In this document: one piece after another, positions 17,122-26,161 of the stretch
Position numbering within the stretch: the stretch's first letter is position 1
Layout: each line of letters starts with the position of its first letter
From: Bacillota bacterium
GTDB lineage: Bacteria; Bacillota; Clostridia; Acetivibrionales; DSM-1351
Assembly: GCA_023416275.1 (NCBI GenBank)
Contig: JAEZIB010000154.1
Coordinates: 1-44,243 of the forward strand
Reading direction: 5' to 3'
Length of the DNA stretch: 44,243 nucleotides
Translations under genes and position numbers: made by a program
Notes under the pieces: generated by a model
The model's input: the letters and a program-made list of their open reading frames with translations, nothing else
Told to the model about the DNA's origin: nothing
The model's database searches: none

Positions 17122-19022
17122 TGTCTGAAAATAGTTGGTCAAGTAAATACGATAGCTGCATAAAATGCAATACCACTAATCATCCACATAAAGCAAAAGG
17201 CCTATGTACTTCTTGTTATCAAAAAGATCATTCATACCCTCAGAAAATTTGTAGCGTTTGTGGAAATCTTGCTAGAGTTCATAAGAAAGTAGATGGTAAG
17301 GCAATATGCCGTAAATGTTATAAACAACCAATACATACTTGTAGCATCTGTAATAAACAATCTTCTGCAGCTGTTAAGCTAAGTATGACTGATTTTGTAT
17401 GTGACTCATGTTATATAAAACATTATCGAAACAAGCAAATTTGCTCTATTTGTGGCAAATCCGAGTTACTTGCAATTAACTCAATAGATAAAAAGGTATG
17501 TATAAAATGTTATTCTTCACCTAATCATCTTTGTTCTAAATGTGGCAGAAATATAGAATCCCCTTATATAGTTGATGAAAAACATGTATGTAGCCGTTGT
17601 TATGAAAATTTTAGACAAAATAATATTTCTGCCATTGATATAAGTAAAAACTCCTATACTTGCAATATTTGCGGTAAACAAAACTCAGTTCAACATATCT
17701 ATAGTGATAAATCGGTAATATGTCCGGACTGTGCTAAGCAACAATCAGATATATGTTATTCCTGTTATAATCCATTATTGCCTATTTATTCTCATTTAGT
17801 TGCTAAACCATATTGCCGTGATTGCTATTATAAGCAGAAATTTATAGCTATATTTATAAACCTTAAGAAGAGTTGGTGCGAGATTTTCACTTCGCTTATG
17901 GAAGATTATTTTAATAATAAAGCCTTAACAGCCTCATATGAAAGTATTTGGGGACAAATTAAAAAATCAGAGTTTTTGTTAAATGATTTATATTTAGCAT
18001 ATTCAGATAATAACAATACTTTTTCAAGTATTATCTTTGTAAATTTAACTAGTAACTATTCCTCGCATAAACTATTTATTAATGACCTAATAGCATTTTT
18101 ATATTCAAAAAGTATTTTTGTAGATTATGATAATGGCTTATTCTTACTTAACAATCTAAATGAACAAATTAGTAAATTGTCAACTAATCTCCAAAATACA
18201 GTAGCAACCTTTAAAGAAGAATTGCTTATTAAATTAAAAAGATATACAGAAAGAGGATGGGTAAAAAAGGATTCTAGATTTACTTATTATACTTGCTATC
18301 TATATCTATTGACAGCTATTAGATTTTTAAATTTTTGCAATACAATATTGGATATTGGACAATCAACCCAAATTACTAATCAAACACTAGATGCCTATAT
18401 ACGTCTTAAACCCTATGACAAAGGCAATCTAAGACATTTTGTAAAGTATATCAATAAAAATAAATTAACCTTTACTCTACTGTATCTTCCATTCTCAAAC
18501 TATAGGCATGATTTAAATGTAAGTCTTAGTGATGATAAGCAAAAACAATTACTTGAGGTATGCCTATATAATTCAAATATTAGCCTTAGGGACAGAATAA
18601 TAATTATTCTAATGCTTCTTTATGGACTTACTCCTCAAGCAATCAGAATGCTAAAAGTTAATAATTTTAATCGAGTAAAATCAGGTAATAATATCAATTT
18701 TGTTTTATTAATTAATCAAGTAAAACATGCAATACCAGAAGTATTATCACCACTGCTTCAACAATATCTAGATTCATTAGAATCAGTTAATAAATATGTT
18801 TTTCCTGGCAGACATTGTAGCACTGCTATATCATTAAGCTCAATTTGTAGAATTGTTAATGCATTTGGTGTTACAGCGACAGAATTATATTATACGGCAG
18901 TAAATAATGCTATGCTAAATGGTCTGCATCAACCAGCATTATTAATGAAAAATTTTGGGATTGATCATAAAACTGCAACAAGATATTTCAATTTAATTAA
19001 AGGAAGTGAACAATATATATGA
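17121..19022 (+). CDS. Zinc-ribbon array protein with degenerate tyrosine recombinase domain
   Basis: Of 633 residues, the first 240 hold seven successive CxxC...CxxC units with a period of about 35 residues (CIKC/CTSC, CSVC/CRKC, CSIC/CDSC, CSIC/CIKC, CSKC/CSRC, CNIC/CPDC, CYSC/CRDC), each able to bind one zinc. Residues 370-620 have the outline of a tyrosine recombinase: a helical core-binding part, then RDRIIIILMLLYGLTPQAIR where the catalytic Arg has become Thr, and a final GIDHKTATRYFNL where Tyr remains but His does not. Catalysis is very unlikely. The zinc array is probably for DNA or RNA binding and could recruit the active recombinase to ends. TnpB of Tn554 is similar in length, but I cannot show homology. 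It overlaps both neighbours by one and four bases. Confidence 0.85.
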   Translation: MSENSWSSKYDSCIKCNTTNHPHKAKGLCTSCYQKDHSYPQKICSVCGNLARVHKKVDGKAICRKCYKQPIHTCSICNKQSSAAVKLSMTDFVCDSCYIKHYRNKQICSICGKSELLAINSIDKKVCIKCYSSPNHLCSKCGRNIESPYIVDEKHVCSRCYENFRQNNISAIDISKNSYTCNICGKQNSVQHIYSDKSVICPDCAKQQSDICYSCYNPLLPIYSHLVAKPYCRDCYYKQKFIAIFINLKKSWCEIFTSLMEDYFNNKALTASYESIWGQIKKSEFLLNDLYLAYSDNNNTFSSIIFVNLTSNYSSHKLFINDLIAFLYSKSIFVDYDNGLFLLNNLNEQISKLSTNLQNTVATFKEELLIKLKRYTERGWVKKDSRFTYYTCYLYLLTAIRFLNFCNTILDIGQSTQITNQTLDAYIRLKPYDKGNLRHFVKYINKNKLTFTLLYLPFSNYRHDLNVSLSDDKQKQLLEVCLYNSNISLRDRIIIILMLLYGLTPQAIRMLKVNNFNRVKSGNNINFVLLINQVKHAIPEVLSPLLQQYLDSLESVNKYVFPGRHCSTAISLSSICRIVNAFGVTATELYYTAVNNAMLNGLHQPALLMKNFGIDHKTATRYFNLIKGSEQYI

Positions 19023-21367
19023 GTAACGCACTTCATAAATGGTCTAACAAATACGAATGTTGCATTAATTGTGGAACTACTGAAGATAAGCATCATAGTA
19101 AAGGTTTATGTATTAAATGTGCTCAAATAAAATATGAAAAAAACAATGTACACATGTGCAGTATATGTAATAAAGAAGGAAGAATTTCAAAAACAATTGA
19201 CAATAAAAAAATATGTAATAAATGCTATGCTAAGTATTATATAGTTAAAAGGCAGTGTGATTTATGTCATAAAATTAAAGTAATTGCCAAAGTAACCGAT
19301 GGCAAATCAATTTGTTCATCATGTTACTCTAAATTCTATGCTCCAAAAAAAGAATGTGAAATATGTCATTCCATTGAAACTGTGGCTACTAAAATTGACG
19401 GAAAAATAGTATGTAAAAAATGTTACAAAAAATGTGTACCCCTTAGATTATGTAGTGAATGTAATAAGATGGGCAGAATAGAATATAAAAAATATGGTAA
19501 GGAAATGTGCTCCTCTTGTTACAGTAAATTTCAAAGACCAAAAAGCTTTTGTAGTAACTGCGGGAAACTTGGAATAACTAAAATTAAGATTAACGATGTA
19601 AATATCTGTCCGTCATGCTATGATAAATTTTATAGACCTAAAAGAACGTGTAGTATATGTAATAAAAGAAGAATTATTAAGAAAATTATTGATGACAAGT
19701 TTATCTGTGATAATTGTTACATTAATTATGCACCTAAAAGAATTTGTAATATTTGTGGTATTGAAAAACCAATAAAAAAAATAATTGATGGAAGAGACAT
19801 TTGTACGCAATGCTATACAAGGTTACAAAACACCTGTAATGAATGTGGCCAAGTAGTAGTTAGTTTTAACTATAATTTAAATATTTGTGATAATTGTGCA
19901 TACAAAAAAAAGCTAATAAAACTAATAGAAGAAAGTAGAAGTAAATTTACATCAGAAAAAATTTTCCAACTATACGAAAATTATATATATACTCTTATAA
20001 AATGTAATTATGCTGGAGCAAAAATGTATTACAAAGTAATTAATGAATACAACTTTTTTAAGCTCTTAGATGATAGTTGTATTTATATAGAAGATAGAAT
20101 AAATGAATTGCGCACTAAAATTCACTTTCCTCTTTCAATTCAAAATTATTTTTTCATGAAAGGTTTTTTAAAGGTAGAAAGTGATTTAGAAATATTTAAT
20201 AAAATTCATTCTAGGTATATAAATAAAATAGCACCCGAATTCAATAGTATTTTTTCATCATATTCAATAAGTTTAATTGAAATAAAGAAACGTCTAATTA
20301 GCAGGAGTTGGAATAATAAATTCAGTAGTAATTACTATATACAATGTCTTAGAGAAGCCTTTTTATTTTTTGATTTTTTATATAAAACAGGTATTAAAAG
20401 CATAAATGAATTGGGGCAAAATCTTTTAGATGATTATGTAGTAAATTATTGTACAAATTTATTTGTCCTAAAAAAATTAATAAAATTTATAAATAAAAAT
20501 GTAAAACTTTTTAGAACCTTAAAAATATTAGAAATAAAAACTATGACTAACTTAAAAAACAGTTCATATTCACAATATGAAAAAGAAGCAATATTTAATT
20601 TATTAAATAGCTCAGAAACAAGTAATAGAGATAAAATCATAGCTTATTTAGTATTAATATATGGAATGAAAATACCCGAAATTGTTAATATTTCTCTTGA
20701 TGATTTGAGAATATCGAAAAAAAAATATTACTTATATGCTCACAAAACATGGATAACATTAAATGATACTATAGGTACAATGATATGGTCATACATAAAA
20801 AACGATAGAAAAGAGCAACTTTCTTTAGGTCATCAAAAAGAGTGGCTATTTACTGGGAGTAAATACTATAAACCAATTAGTAGTAAATATGCATATTCCA
20901 TTCTAACGAAATTTGGAATTTATATTAGAATATCTTATCCAACACTGTTTAAAGATTATTTTTTAAACTATGATATATCACCTTCAGTACTAATTGATGG
21001 TTTAGGTATGAATATTGTAACAACAATCAACTATTACAATTATTATAACATTAACGGTATTCATGAAATAAATACTGATAAACGGAATACATCCAGGTTA
21101 ATTAGTAAAATACCAACTTATATGGTGTACATTTTATCTTGTTCTGATGGCTCCTACTATACCGGCTATACATCTGATATTAAGAAAAGATTAAAACAAC
21201 ACCAAGACGGCACAGGCTGCACCTTCACCAAAACCCGAACACCTGTTGAACTTGTCTATACTGAAGAACTTCCAGATAAACCTTCAGCATTAAAAAGAGA
21301 AAAACAAATAAAAAAACTAACAATCTTCGATAAAGAAAAACTTATTGAAAAAAGTAGGGTGAATTAA
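19019..21367 (+). CDS. Zinc-ribbon array-degenerate recombinase-GIY-YIG nuclease fusion
   Basis: This 782-residue protein is a longer relative of the preceding one. Nine CxxC...CxxC zinc ribbons fill residues 14-295, each ending in CYxK or similar and spaced by about 33 residues. Residues 420-690 resemble a tyrosine recombinase with the catalytic Arg replaced (YGMKIPEIVNISLDD) and only a Tyr-rich end (TTINYYNYY). Residues 702-782 are a complete GIY-YIG domain of the UPF0213/YhbQ type: VYIL, YYTGYT, KKRLKQH with the conserved Arg, and ALKREKQIKKL with the metal-binding Glu. It starts with ATGA overlapping the previous stop. An internal ATG at 21122 could yield the nuclease alone, but no ribosome site precedes it. 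A targeted endonuclease for the element is my inference. Confidence 0.88.
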   Translation: MSNALHKWSNKYECCINCGTTEDKHHSKGLCIKCAQIKYEKNNVHMCSICNKEGRISKTIDNKKICNKCYAKYYIVKRQCDLCHKIKVIAKVTDGKSICSSCYSKFYAPKKECEICHSIETVATKIDGKIVCKKCYKKCVPLRLCSECNKMGRIEYKKYGKEMCSSCYSKFQRPKSFCSNCGKLGITKIKINDVNICPSCYDKFYRPKRTCSICNKRRIIKKIIDDKFICDNCYINYAPKRICNICGIEKPIKKIIDGRDICTQCYTRLQNTCNECGQVVVSFNYNLNICDNCAYKKKLIKLIEESRSKFTSEKIFQLYENYIYTLIKCNYAGAKMYYKVINEYNFFKLLDDSCIYIEDRINELRTKIHFPLSIQNYFFMKGFLKVESDLEIFNKIHSRYINKIAPEFNSIFSSYSISLIEIKKRLISRSWNNKFSSNYYIQCLREAFLFFDFLYKTGIKSINELGQNLLDDYVVNYCTNLFVLKKLIKFINKNVKLFRTLKILEIKTMTNLKNSSYSQYEKEAIFNLLNSSETSNRDKIIAYLVLIYGMKIPEIVNISLDDLRISKKKYYLYAHKTWITLNDTIGTMIWSYIKNDRKEQLSLGHQKEWLFTGSKYYKPISSKYAYSILTKFGIYIRISYPTLFKDYFLNYDISPSVLIDGLGMNIVTTINYYNYYNINGIHEINTDKRNTSRLISKIPTYMVYILSCSDGSYYTGYTSDIKKRLKQHQDGTGCTFTKTRTPVELVYTEELPDKPSALKREKQIKKLTIFDKEKLIEKSRVN

Positions 21368-21385
21368 TTTCCACCCTACTTTTTT
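21348..21385. terminator. Bidirectional rho-independent terminator
   Basis: A perfect 14-bp stem AAAAAAGTAGGGTG / CACCCTACTTTTTT with a 10-base loop overlaps the last codons of the GIY-YIG fusion gene. T runs occur on both strands, so it can also stop transcripts from nrdJ. Confidence 0.9.
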
Positions 21386-21449
21386 ATGAAAATTGGGAGT
21401 CTATAAAAATCTTTTAATATCAAGCCTTCTAGAGATTATTTAACCAATT

Positions 21450-21489
21450 AAATCAAATTTAATTCAATTATCTCAAATCTAACTTGATT
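21450..21489 (+). repeat. 40-bp recombination-site-like sequence, copy C (right end of the element)
   Basis: It begins AAATCAAATTTAATTCAATT and ends TAACTTGATT; it has the same inverted hexamers AATCAA/TTGATT, the AATTCA at position 12 and the exact length of copies A and B. It lies between the GIY-YIG gene and nrdJ, in line with the right junction of an integrated element. Confidence 0.72.
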
Positions 21490-21555
21490 TTTTGACCCTT
21501 TTTTAGTGAAATCAGCTCATACCAAGCATTTCAAGACTTATAATATAAGAAGGTT

Positions 21556-23970
21556 TTACCCACACTTACTAAACCCACAATATCTGCATATCATACAGCC
21601 GCCTTCATGTTCAACTGGTTTACCACATTCAGGGCATGTTCCCACTGAATCTAATCCAGCAAAATTCTTGTCTGGGTTTGAACATTCCACTTGCATTGTG
21701 CATACAGAACATTCAGCTTCACATTCCAGCTTGTCCTCATCATCTGATACTGTTCTTGCCGTAGGTCTTTGTAGCAGACTGTATTCTGAAACCACCTCTT
21801 CTGTCAGTGCCTCTTCATCCTTGCCATTCTGAATTTTAGCAACCTTCTCAATTAGTCTGCCTATTGCATCTGGACAAGACAATACTTTTAGTCCCTTTTG
21901 ACGAATTGTAGATGGACACCTGATTCCCTTTAGCTGCTCAACTATGGACTTCACATCCATTCCCGAACGAAGCGCCACAGAAATTAATCTGCTGGTAGCT
22001 TCTGACTGAGAAGGACATCCTCCTGCACGGCCAGTGTTTGTAAACACTTCGCAAATACCATTATCATCGTAGTTAACAGTAATATATAGATTACCGCAGC
22101 CGATTTTAACCTTTTCAGTAAAACCAGTTGTAATATCAGGTCTTGGTCTTGGCTCAATTCCAGAACTTTTTGCTAATATTAATTCAGCATTATTTTCATT
22201 ACATGAATCGCAATAAACATTCTCACCTGCCGGCAATGGGTTATTCGCTTCAGTCTCCTTACCCTTAACCTTGCCAATATTCAACACCTGCAAATCACGG
22301 CTACCATCTCTATAAATAGTTACACCCTTGCAATGGGTTTTATATGCAAGAACAAATACCTCTCTAACATCATCAGTAGTAGCATCATGTCCTAAATTTA
22401 CAGTCTTAGAAACAGCATTATCAGTGTGTCTTTGAAAAGCTGCCTGCATTTTCACATGCCATTCCGGCAAAACATCATGGGCAGTAACAAATATATTCTG
22501 CATCTTTTCCGGAACCTCCACCAAACCCTTAACAGTACCCGCTTTAGCTATTTTTTTCATTAAGTCATCAGAATAGAATTTATCTCTTATTGCAGCATCC
22601 TTGAAAACTTTATTTACCTCAATCAATTCGTTATTGTCCATAACATTTCTGATATATGAGATAGCAAAAATTGGTTCAATTCCGCTTGAAACACCAGCAA
22701 TCAAGCTCAGGGTTCCTGTTGGGGCAATAGTTGTTACCGTAGCATTTCTCAGCTTTCTGCCGTTGCCAGCAAAAATGCTGTCCTCATAATATGGGAAAAC
22801 ACCCTTTTGCTCAGCTAAATCTTGAGAAGCCTTTTGTGCATTTTCCTGAATGAAGCCCATAACCTTGTCTGCCAAGTCAATTGCCTTCTGTGAATTATAT
22901 GGAATTCCTAAAGAACACAGCATATCAGCCCAACCCATTATTCCCAAGCCAATTTTTCTTGTGCCTCTTGTCATCTTATCAATCTCCGACAAAGGATATT
23001 TGTTAACTTCAATAACATTGTCAAGGAAATGTACTGCCTTCTTAACTGTGGCTGCCAGTTTATCATAATCCAACTGACTTCCATCCTCATTCAGCATATT
23101 GTATAAATTAATTGAACCTAAATTACATGCCTCATACGGCAATAATGGCTGTTCACCGCATGGATTAGTGCTCTCTATTTCGCCCAGCTTTGGTACAACA
23201 TTATCTTTATTTAATCTATCTAAAAATATGATACCAGGTTCACCATTCTTCCAAGCCATTTCAACAATAGTATTAAACACACTTTTAGCGTTTAATTTGC
23301 CAGCTGGCTCCTTGGTCTTTGGATCCACAAGTTCATAATCCAAATTATATTCAACTGCCTTCATAAATTCTTCAGTAATTCCTACACTTATGTTGAAATT
23401 AGTAATCTCAGAATTATCTTTTTTGCAGGAAATAAAATCAAGTATATCGGGGTGGTCAATTCTAAGAATACCCATATTAGCACCACGGCGGGTTCCTCCT
23501 TGCTTAACTGCTTCAGTTGCAGCATTAAAAACCTTCATAAAGCTAATGGGTCCGCTTGCAACCCCACCTGTGGAATTTACTGTTGCACCCTTTGGTCTTA
23601 ACCTTGAAAAGCTAAAACCTGTACCGCCTCCACTTTTATGTATTAGAGCAGCATTTTTTATAGTTTCAAAAATGCCCTCCATAGTATCTTCTATAGGTAA
23701 TACAAAACACGCACTTAGCTGCCCTAAAGGTCTTCCGGCATTCATAAGTGTCGGTGAATTAGGTAGAAACTCCAAATCTGCCATCATATCAAAAAATTCT
23801 TGTTCAATTTGAGCCAGTCCATTTTCGTCAGTATAATTTGCATCTGCTGATGCAACAGCCTTAGCCACTCGTCTGAACATACCCTCACAGTCCTCAAGTA
23901 AATTACCATCCTCGTCCTTCGATAAATATCTTTTTTCCAATACTTTAATGGCATTTTCAGAAAGCTTCAT
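21556..23970 (-). CDS. nrdJ: Adenosylcobalamin-dependent (class II) ribonucleotide reductase
   Basis: The 804-residue enzyme reduces ribonucleotides to deoxyribonucleotides using adenosylcobalamin as radical source and so works with or without oxygen. Visible signatures are FSFSRLRPKG, NPCGEQPLLPYEACNLGS with the active-site cysteine region and Glu, and the phosphate-binding ATVTTIAPTGTLSLIAG. A C-terminal domain ends in zinc-type CPECGKP and CMICRYCGFSKCG, which also carries the shuttle cysteines expected for this family. Length is normal. The start ATG 23970 follows GAGAGGAGATAT. It is monocistronic, with a leader of about 395 bases and NrdR-box-like operators over its likely promoter. The recombinase element sits directly downstream of its stop. 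Confidence 0.97.
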   Translation of the reverse strand: MKLSENAIKVLEKRYLSKDEDGNLLEDCEGMFRRVAKAVASADANYTDENGLAQIEQEFFDMMADLEFLPNSPTLMNAGRPLGQLSACFVLPIEDTMEGIFETIKNAALIHKSGGGTGFSFSRLRPKGATVNSTGGVASGPISFMKVFNAATEAVKQGGTRRGANMGILRIDHPDILDFISCKKDNSEITNFNISVGITEEFMKAVEYNLDYELVDPKTKEPAGKLNAKSVFNTIVEMAWKNGEPGIIFLDRLNKDNVVPKLGEIESTNPCGEQPLLPYEACNLGSINLYNMLNEDGSQLDYDKLAATVKKAVHFLDNVIEVNKYPLSEIDKMTRGTRKIGLGIMGWADMLCSLGIPYNSQKAIDLADKVMGFIQENAQKASQDLAEQKGVFPYYEDSIFAGNGRKLRNATVTTIAPTGTLSLIAGVSSGIEPIFAISYIRNVMDNNELIEVNKVFKDAAIRDKFYSDDLMKKIAKAGTVKGLVEVPEKMQNIFVTAHDVLPEWHVKMQAAFQRHTDNAVSKTVNLGHDATTDDVREVFVLAYKTHCKGVTIYRDGSRDLQVLNIGKVKGKETEANNPLPAGENVYCDSCNENNAELILAKSSGIEPRPRPDITTGFTEKVKIGCGNLYITVNYDDNGICEVFTNTGRAGGCPSQSEATSRLISVALRSGMDVKSIVEQLKGIRCPSTIRQKGLKVLSCPDAIGRLIEKVAKIQNGKDEEALTEEVVSEYSLLQRPTARTVSDDEDKLECEAECSVCTMQVECSNPDKNFAGLDSVGTCPECGKPVEHEGGCMICRYCGFSKCG

Positions 23971-24083
23971 TTACATATCTCCTCTCAATAACTTTTGTTT
24001 TTAGTTCTTTTTACTAAAGTGTAACTATTATAATGCCTAGATTCAAAATGAAATTTTTCGATGTACAAAAATTTATACACCGA

Positions 24084-24149
24084 CAAAAACCACTTGTGGT
24101 TTTTGTGGCTCGAAAATGCACCTTGTTCGTACATACCTTATTTTCGAGC
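24084..24149 (-). repeat. Double-hairpin repeat, copy R1 (nrdJ leader)
   Basis: A perfect palindrome CAAAAACCACTTGTGGTTTTTG (24084-24105) is followed by a second hairpin, GCTCGAAAAT (24108-24117) pairing with ATTTTCGAGC (24140-24149) around TGCACCTTGTTCG and more. The same two-part design recurs at 36847-37268. A GC-rich inverted repeat (GCGGCG/CCGCCG, about 24162-24199) lies alongside. It is within the nrdJ leader. Confidence 0.75.
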
Positions 24150-24364
24150 TATTACATTCAGCGGCGCGTAAGCAAAGCAAGAGATATTCTCACCGCCGAA
24201 AACCAAAGCAGTACCCGTCACTTATAGAAGATGTCTCGTTATATGTAGCATCTTATAAATAATTAACTACAAATTTCAATGGTTTTCTACATAATAAAGC
24301 AACAAAAAAGCTTGTTTTCTCTAATGAAAAACAACAACATTTAGTATTCTTTTGTTTCTTTGGC

Positions 24365-24410
24365 ACAATATATTGTATCACTTATTTAATTTCCAATCAA
24401 TATATATGGA
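24365..24410 (-). promoter_or_regulatory. nrdJ promoter overlapped by two NrdR-box-like palindromes
   Basis: On the minus strand TTGATT (24400-24395), 17 bases, then TACAAT (24377-24372) form a good sigma-A promoter. The perfect palindrome ACAATATATTGT (24365-24376) covers the -10 and a similar CCATATATATTGA (24109-based pair at 24397-24109 plus, centre near 24103) covers the -35; the second box more exactly spans about 24397-24410. Centre spacing of about 33 bp is close to the paired NrdR boxes known from ribonucleotide reductase genes. The start of transcription would be near 24365, giving a leader of about 395 bases. Confidence 0.6.
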
Positions 24411-24643
24411 TTATTTAATCAACTTTCCTAGATAAAAAGTGTTAATTTACAATCACTTAATATAGATTATTACCCCAGTCTATCTGTGTTCAAACTATAA
24501 ACTTTTATTCGAAAAAAAGGATAACATTTTGATAAATGCTATCCCCCAATTTATAAAATTAAGTTACTCAACTTTCCCAGTTGAAAATATAGGTGTTCAA
24601 CTTATCAATAGCTAGTTGAATTTAGTTACATATTATTAACAGT
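24411..24643. other. AT-rich spacer between the nrdJ promoter and the lipoprotein gene end
   Basis: No gene is visible. A short GGATA/TATCC inverted pair near 24520-24545 might mark transcript ends but is weak. Confidence 0.4.
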
Positions 24644-25990
24644 CTATTTCTTATCAAAATATGCTGCTTGATACTTATTTCCCGAATCCCAAAGTATCCA
24701 TTCCTCGTAACCTGCATCATATACTGCTGCAATTTGTTCACGAATCTGCTTTGCTCCATAGGTCTGATAATACCCTTTTGGTAGATACTTGGCTGTAAAA
24801 GCTTGTATATATGGTCTTACCTTTGCCTTGTAATCCGGAACTTCTGCTATCTTTTTCTTTCCCGCCATTAAAGCATTATACATGACTTTGTAGGGCTCTA
24901 AATCAGGTTTTGTAAATGGTATTCCATTGATAGTCTGTCCAACTCCATTGCCCATTACACCGTTTGACGCATTTGCGTAATGAGACGGGTAAATCATAGG
25001 GCTGATACAATACACATCCTTGCCTACTTCCTCTATAAGCTGACCTATATTATTTCCATCACTTTTACTTTCAATTATTATTGCAAAAACATCGGCAGAA
25101 ACTGGAACTCCCAAGCCTTGATGGATTTCCTTTTCCGCCTTTGCGAGAAATCCGTTTATTGCCTGTGGCTTAGCAGGTACATTGGTTCCATAATTAAAAT
25201 CATTCTTCCTGCCTGTTGGAAATCTGACATAGTCAAATTGAATTTCATCAAAGCCCTTTGAAACAGCCTCTTTTGCAATAGCTATATTATAATCCCAAAC
25301 CTCTTCAAAATATGGATTAGTCCAAGGATCTTTTCCATTTTCCAACCATAGCGTACCTTTTGGAGTCTTTATGCCTAAATCAGCCCTTTTTTTAGCTAAT
25401 GTTTTATCTCTGAAGGTAACGATACGTCCGATAACGTAAATTCCGTTATCATGGAATTTCTTTACAAGCTGTTCAGGATTATAGTACTTAGTTTGTGCAC
25501 CATATTTTTTTACTACATCCAGATTAGACTGATAATTGAGAGTCCCATCCTCTTTAATATCAAGCACAACAGTATTTACTTCCGTTGTCTTTGCCAATTC
25601 TATAATCTTATCAACTTTAGAAGTTGAACCACCAGAAGGACCAGTTAGATAAACTGCTTTAACCTTAATATCCTTTATACTTGGCGACAGCTGTAAACCA
25701 TTTGTTAGCTGATGTTTCTGACTTTCTTCTGTAGTATTTGCAGCTTGACCAGTCGTATTTACTGCCTCTGATGTAGTATTTGAATTATCAACACTTGGCG
25801 TAGCAGAATTTTCAGCTACTGAATTGGAGGCACTAGTGTCTTTCGCCTGCTGTGTTTGGTCAGATGGTCTTGCGTTTATATCAACAGACTCGCCAGTCTT
25901 ATTACTACTCAAAGGAGATGAGCATGCTGATAAAAATAAAATCGAAAAGACAGTTGCAGCTATAATAGCAATTTTTGGTTTATTTTTCAT
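24644..25990 (-). CDS. Lipoprotein with putative glycosyl hydrolase domain (DUF4015 family)
   Basis: The 448-residue product starts with a lipoprotein signal (MKNKPKIAIIAATVF then FLSACSS, lipidation at the Cys). Residues 30-95 are a Ser/Thr/Asn/Gln-rich linker. From residue 105 it has the DUF4015 putative glycosyl hydrolase barrel: VKAVYLTGPSGG, TVVLDIKEDG, YVIGRIVTFRD, DEIQFDYVRFPTG, SADVFAII, and a C-terminal EEWILWDSGNKY. The family is widespread in Firmicutes and is thought to act on cell-surface polysaccharide, but the substrate is unknown. It stands alone between nrdJ and the pilus cluster. ATG 25990 follows GGGGTA. Confidence 0.9.
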   Translation of the reverse strand: MKNKPKIAIIAATVFSILFLSACSSPLSSNKTGESVDINARPSDQTQQAKDTSASNSVAENSATPSVDNSNTTSEAVNTTGQAANTTEESQKHQLTNGLQLSPSIKDIKVKAVYLTGPSGGSTSKVDKIIELAKTTEVNTVVLDIKEDGTLNYQSNLDVVKKYGAQTKYYNPEQLVKKFHDNGIYVIGRIVTFRDKTLAKKRADLGIKTPKGTLWLENGKDPWTNPYFEEVWDYNIAIAKEAVSKGFDEIQFDYVRFPTGRKNDFNYGTNVPAKPQAINGFLAKAEKEIHQGLGVPVSADVFAIIIESKSDGNNIGQLIEEVGKDVYCISPMIYPSHYANASNGVMGNGVGQTINGIPFTKPDLEPYKVMYNALMAGKKKIAEVPDYKAKVRPYIQAFTAKYLPKGYYQTYGAKQIREQIAAVYDAGYEEWILWDSGNKYQAAYFDKK

Positions 25991-26161
25991 AAGTACCCCA
26001 TCCTAAAATAAATTTTACTCTTCATTAGTATAAGACTGAACTTCAAATATATGTACATTTAAAATAAGTCATTATAACCAATACAGGCAATATAATCATA
26101 TAGTCAATACATTAGAGTATTATACATAATGAACATAAAAAAATCAATCACATTTAAATGT

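Noticed and set aside
17121..19022. Direct assignment as Tn554 TnpB
   Set aside because: Length is similar, but the catalytic Arg is missing and the N-terminal zinc array is not something I can match to TnpB, so no symbol is given.
21122..21367. Separate stand-alone GIY-YIG gene starting at the internal ATG
   Set aside because: The frame is continuous with the upstream domains, no stop separates them and no ribosome site precedes the internal ATG, so a fusion is the simpler reading.
13611..21489. Prophage or conjugative element
   Set aside because: No structural, lysis, relaxase or coupling-protein genes are present; only recombinase-related genes and a regulator occur between the sites.
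23971..24365. Cobalamin riboswitch before the B12-dependent reductase
   Set aside because: No B12-box-like sequence (GCCACTG-type core followed by the conserved AGCCAGGAGAC stretch) is visible on the minus strand.
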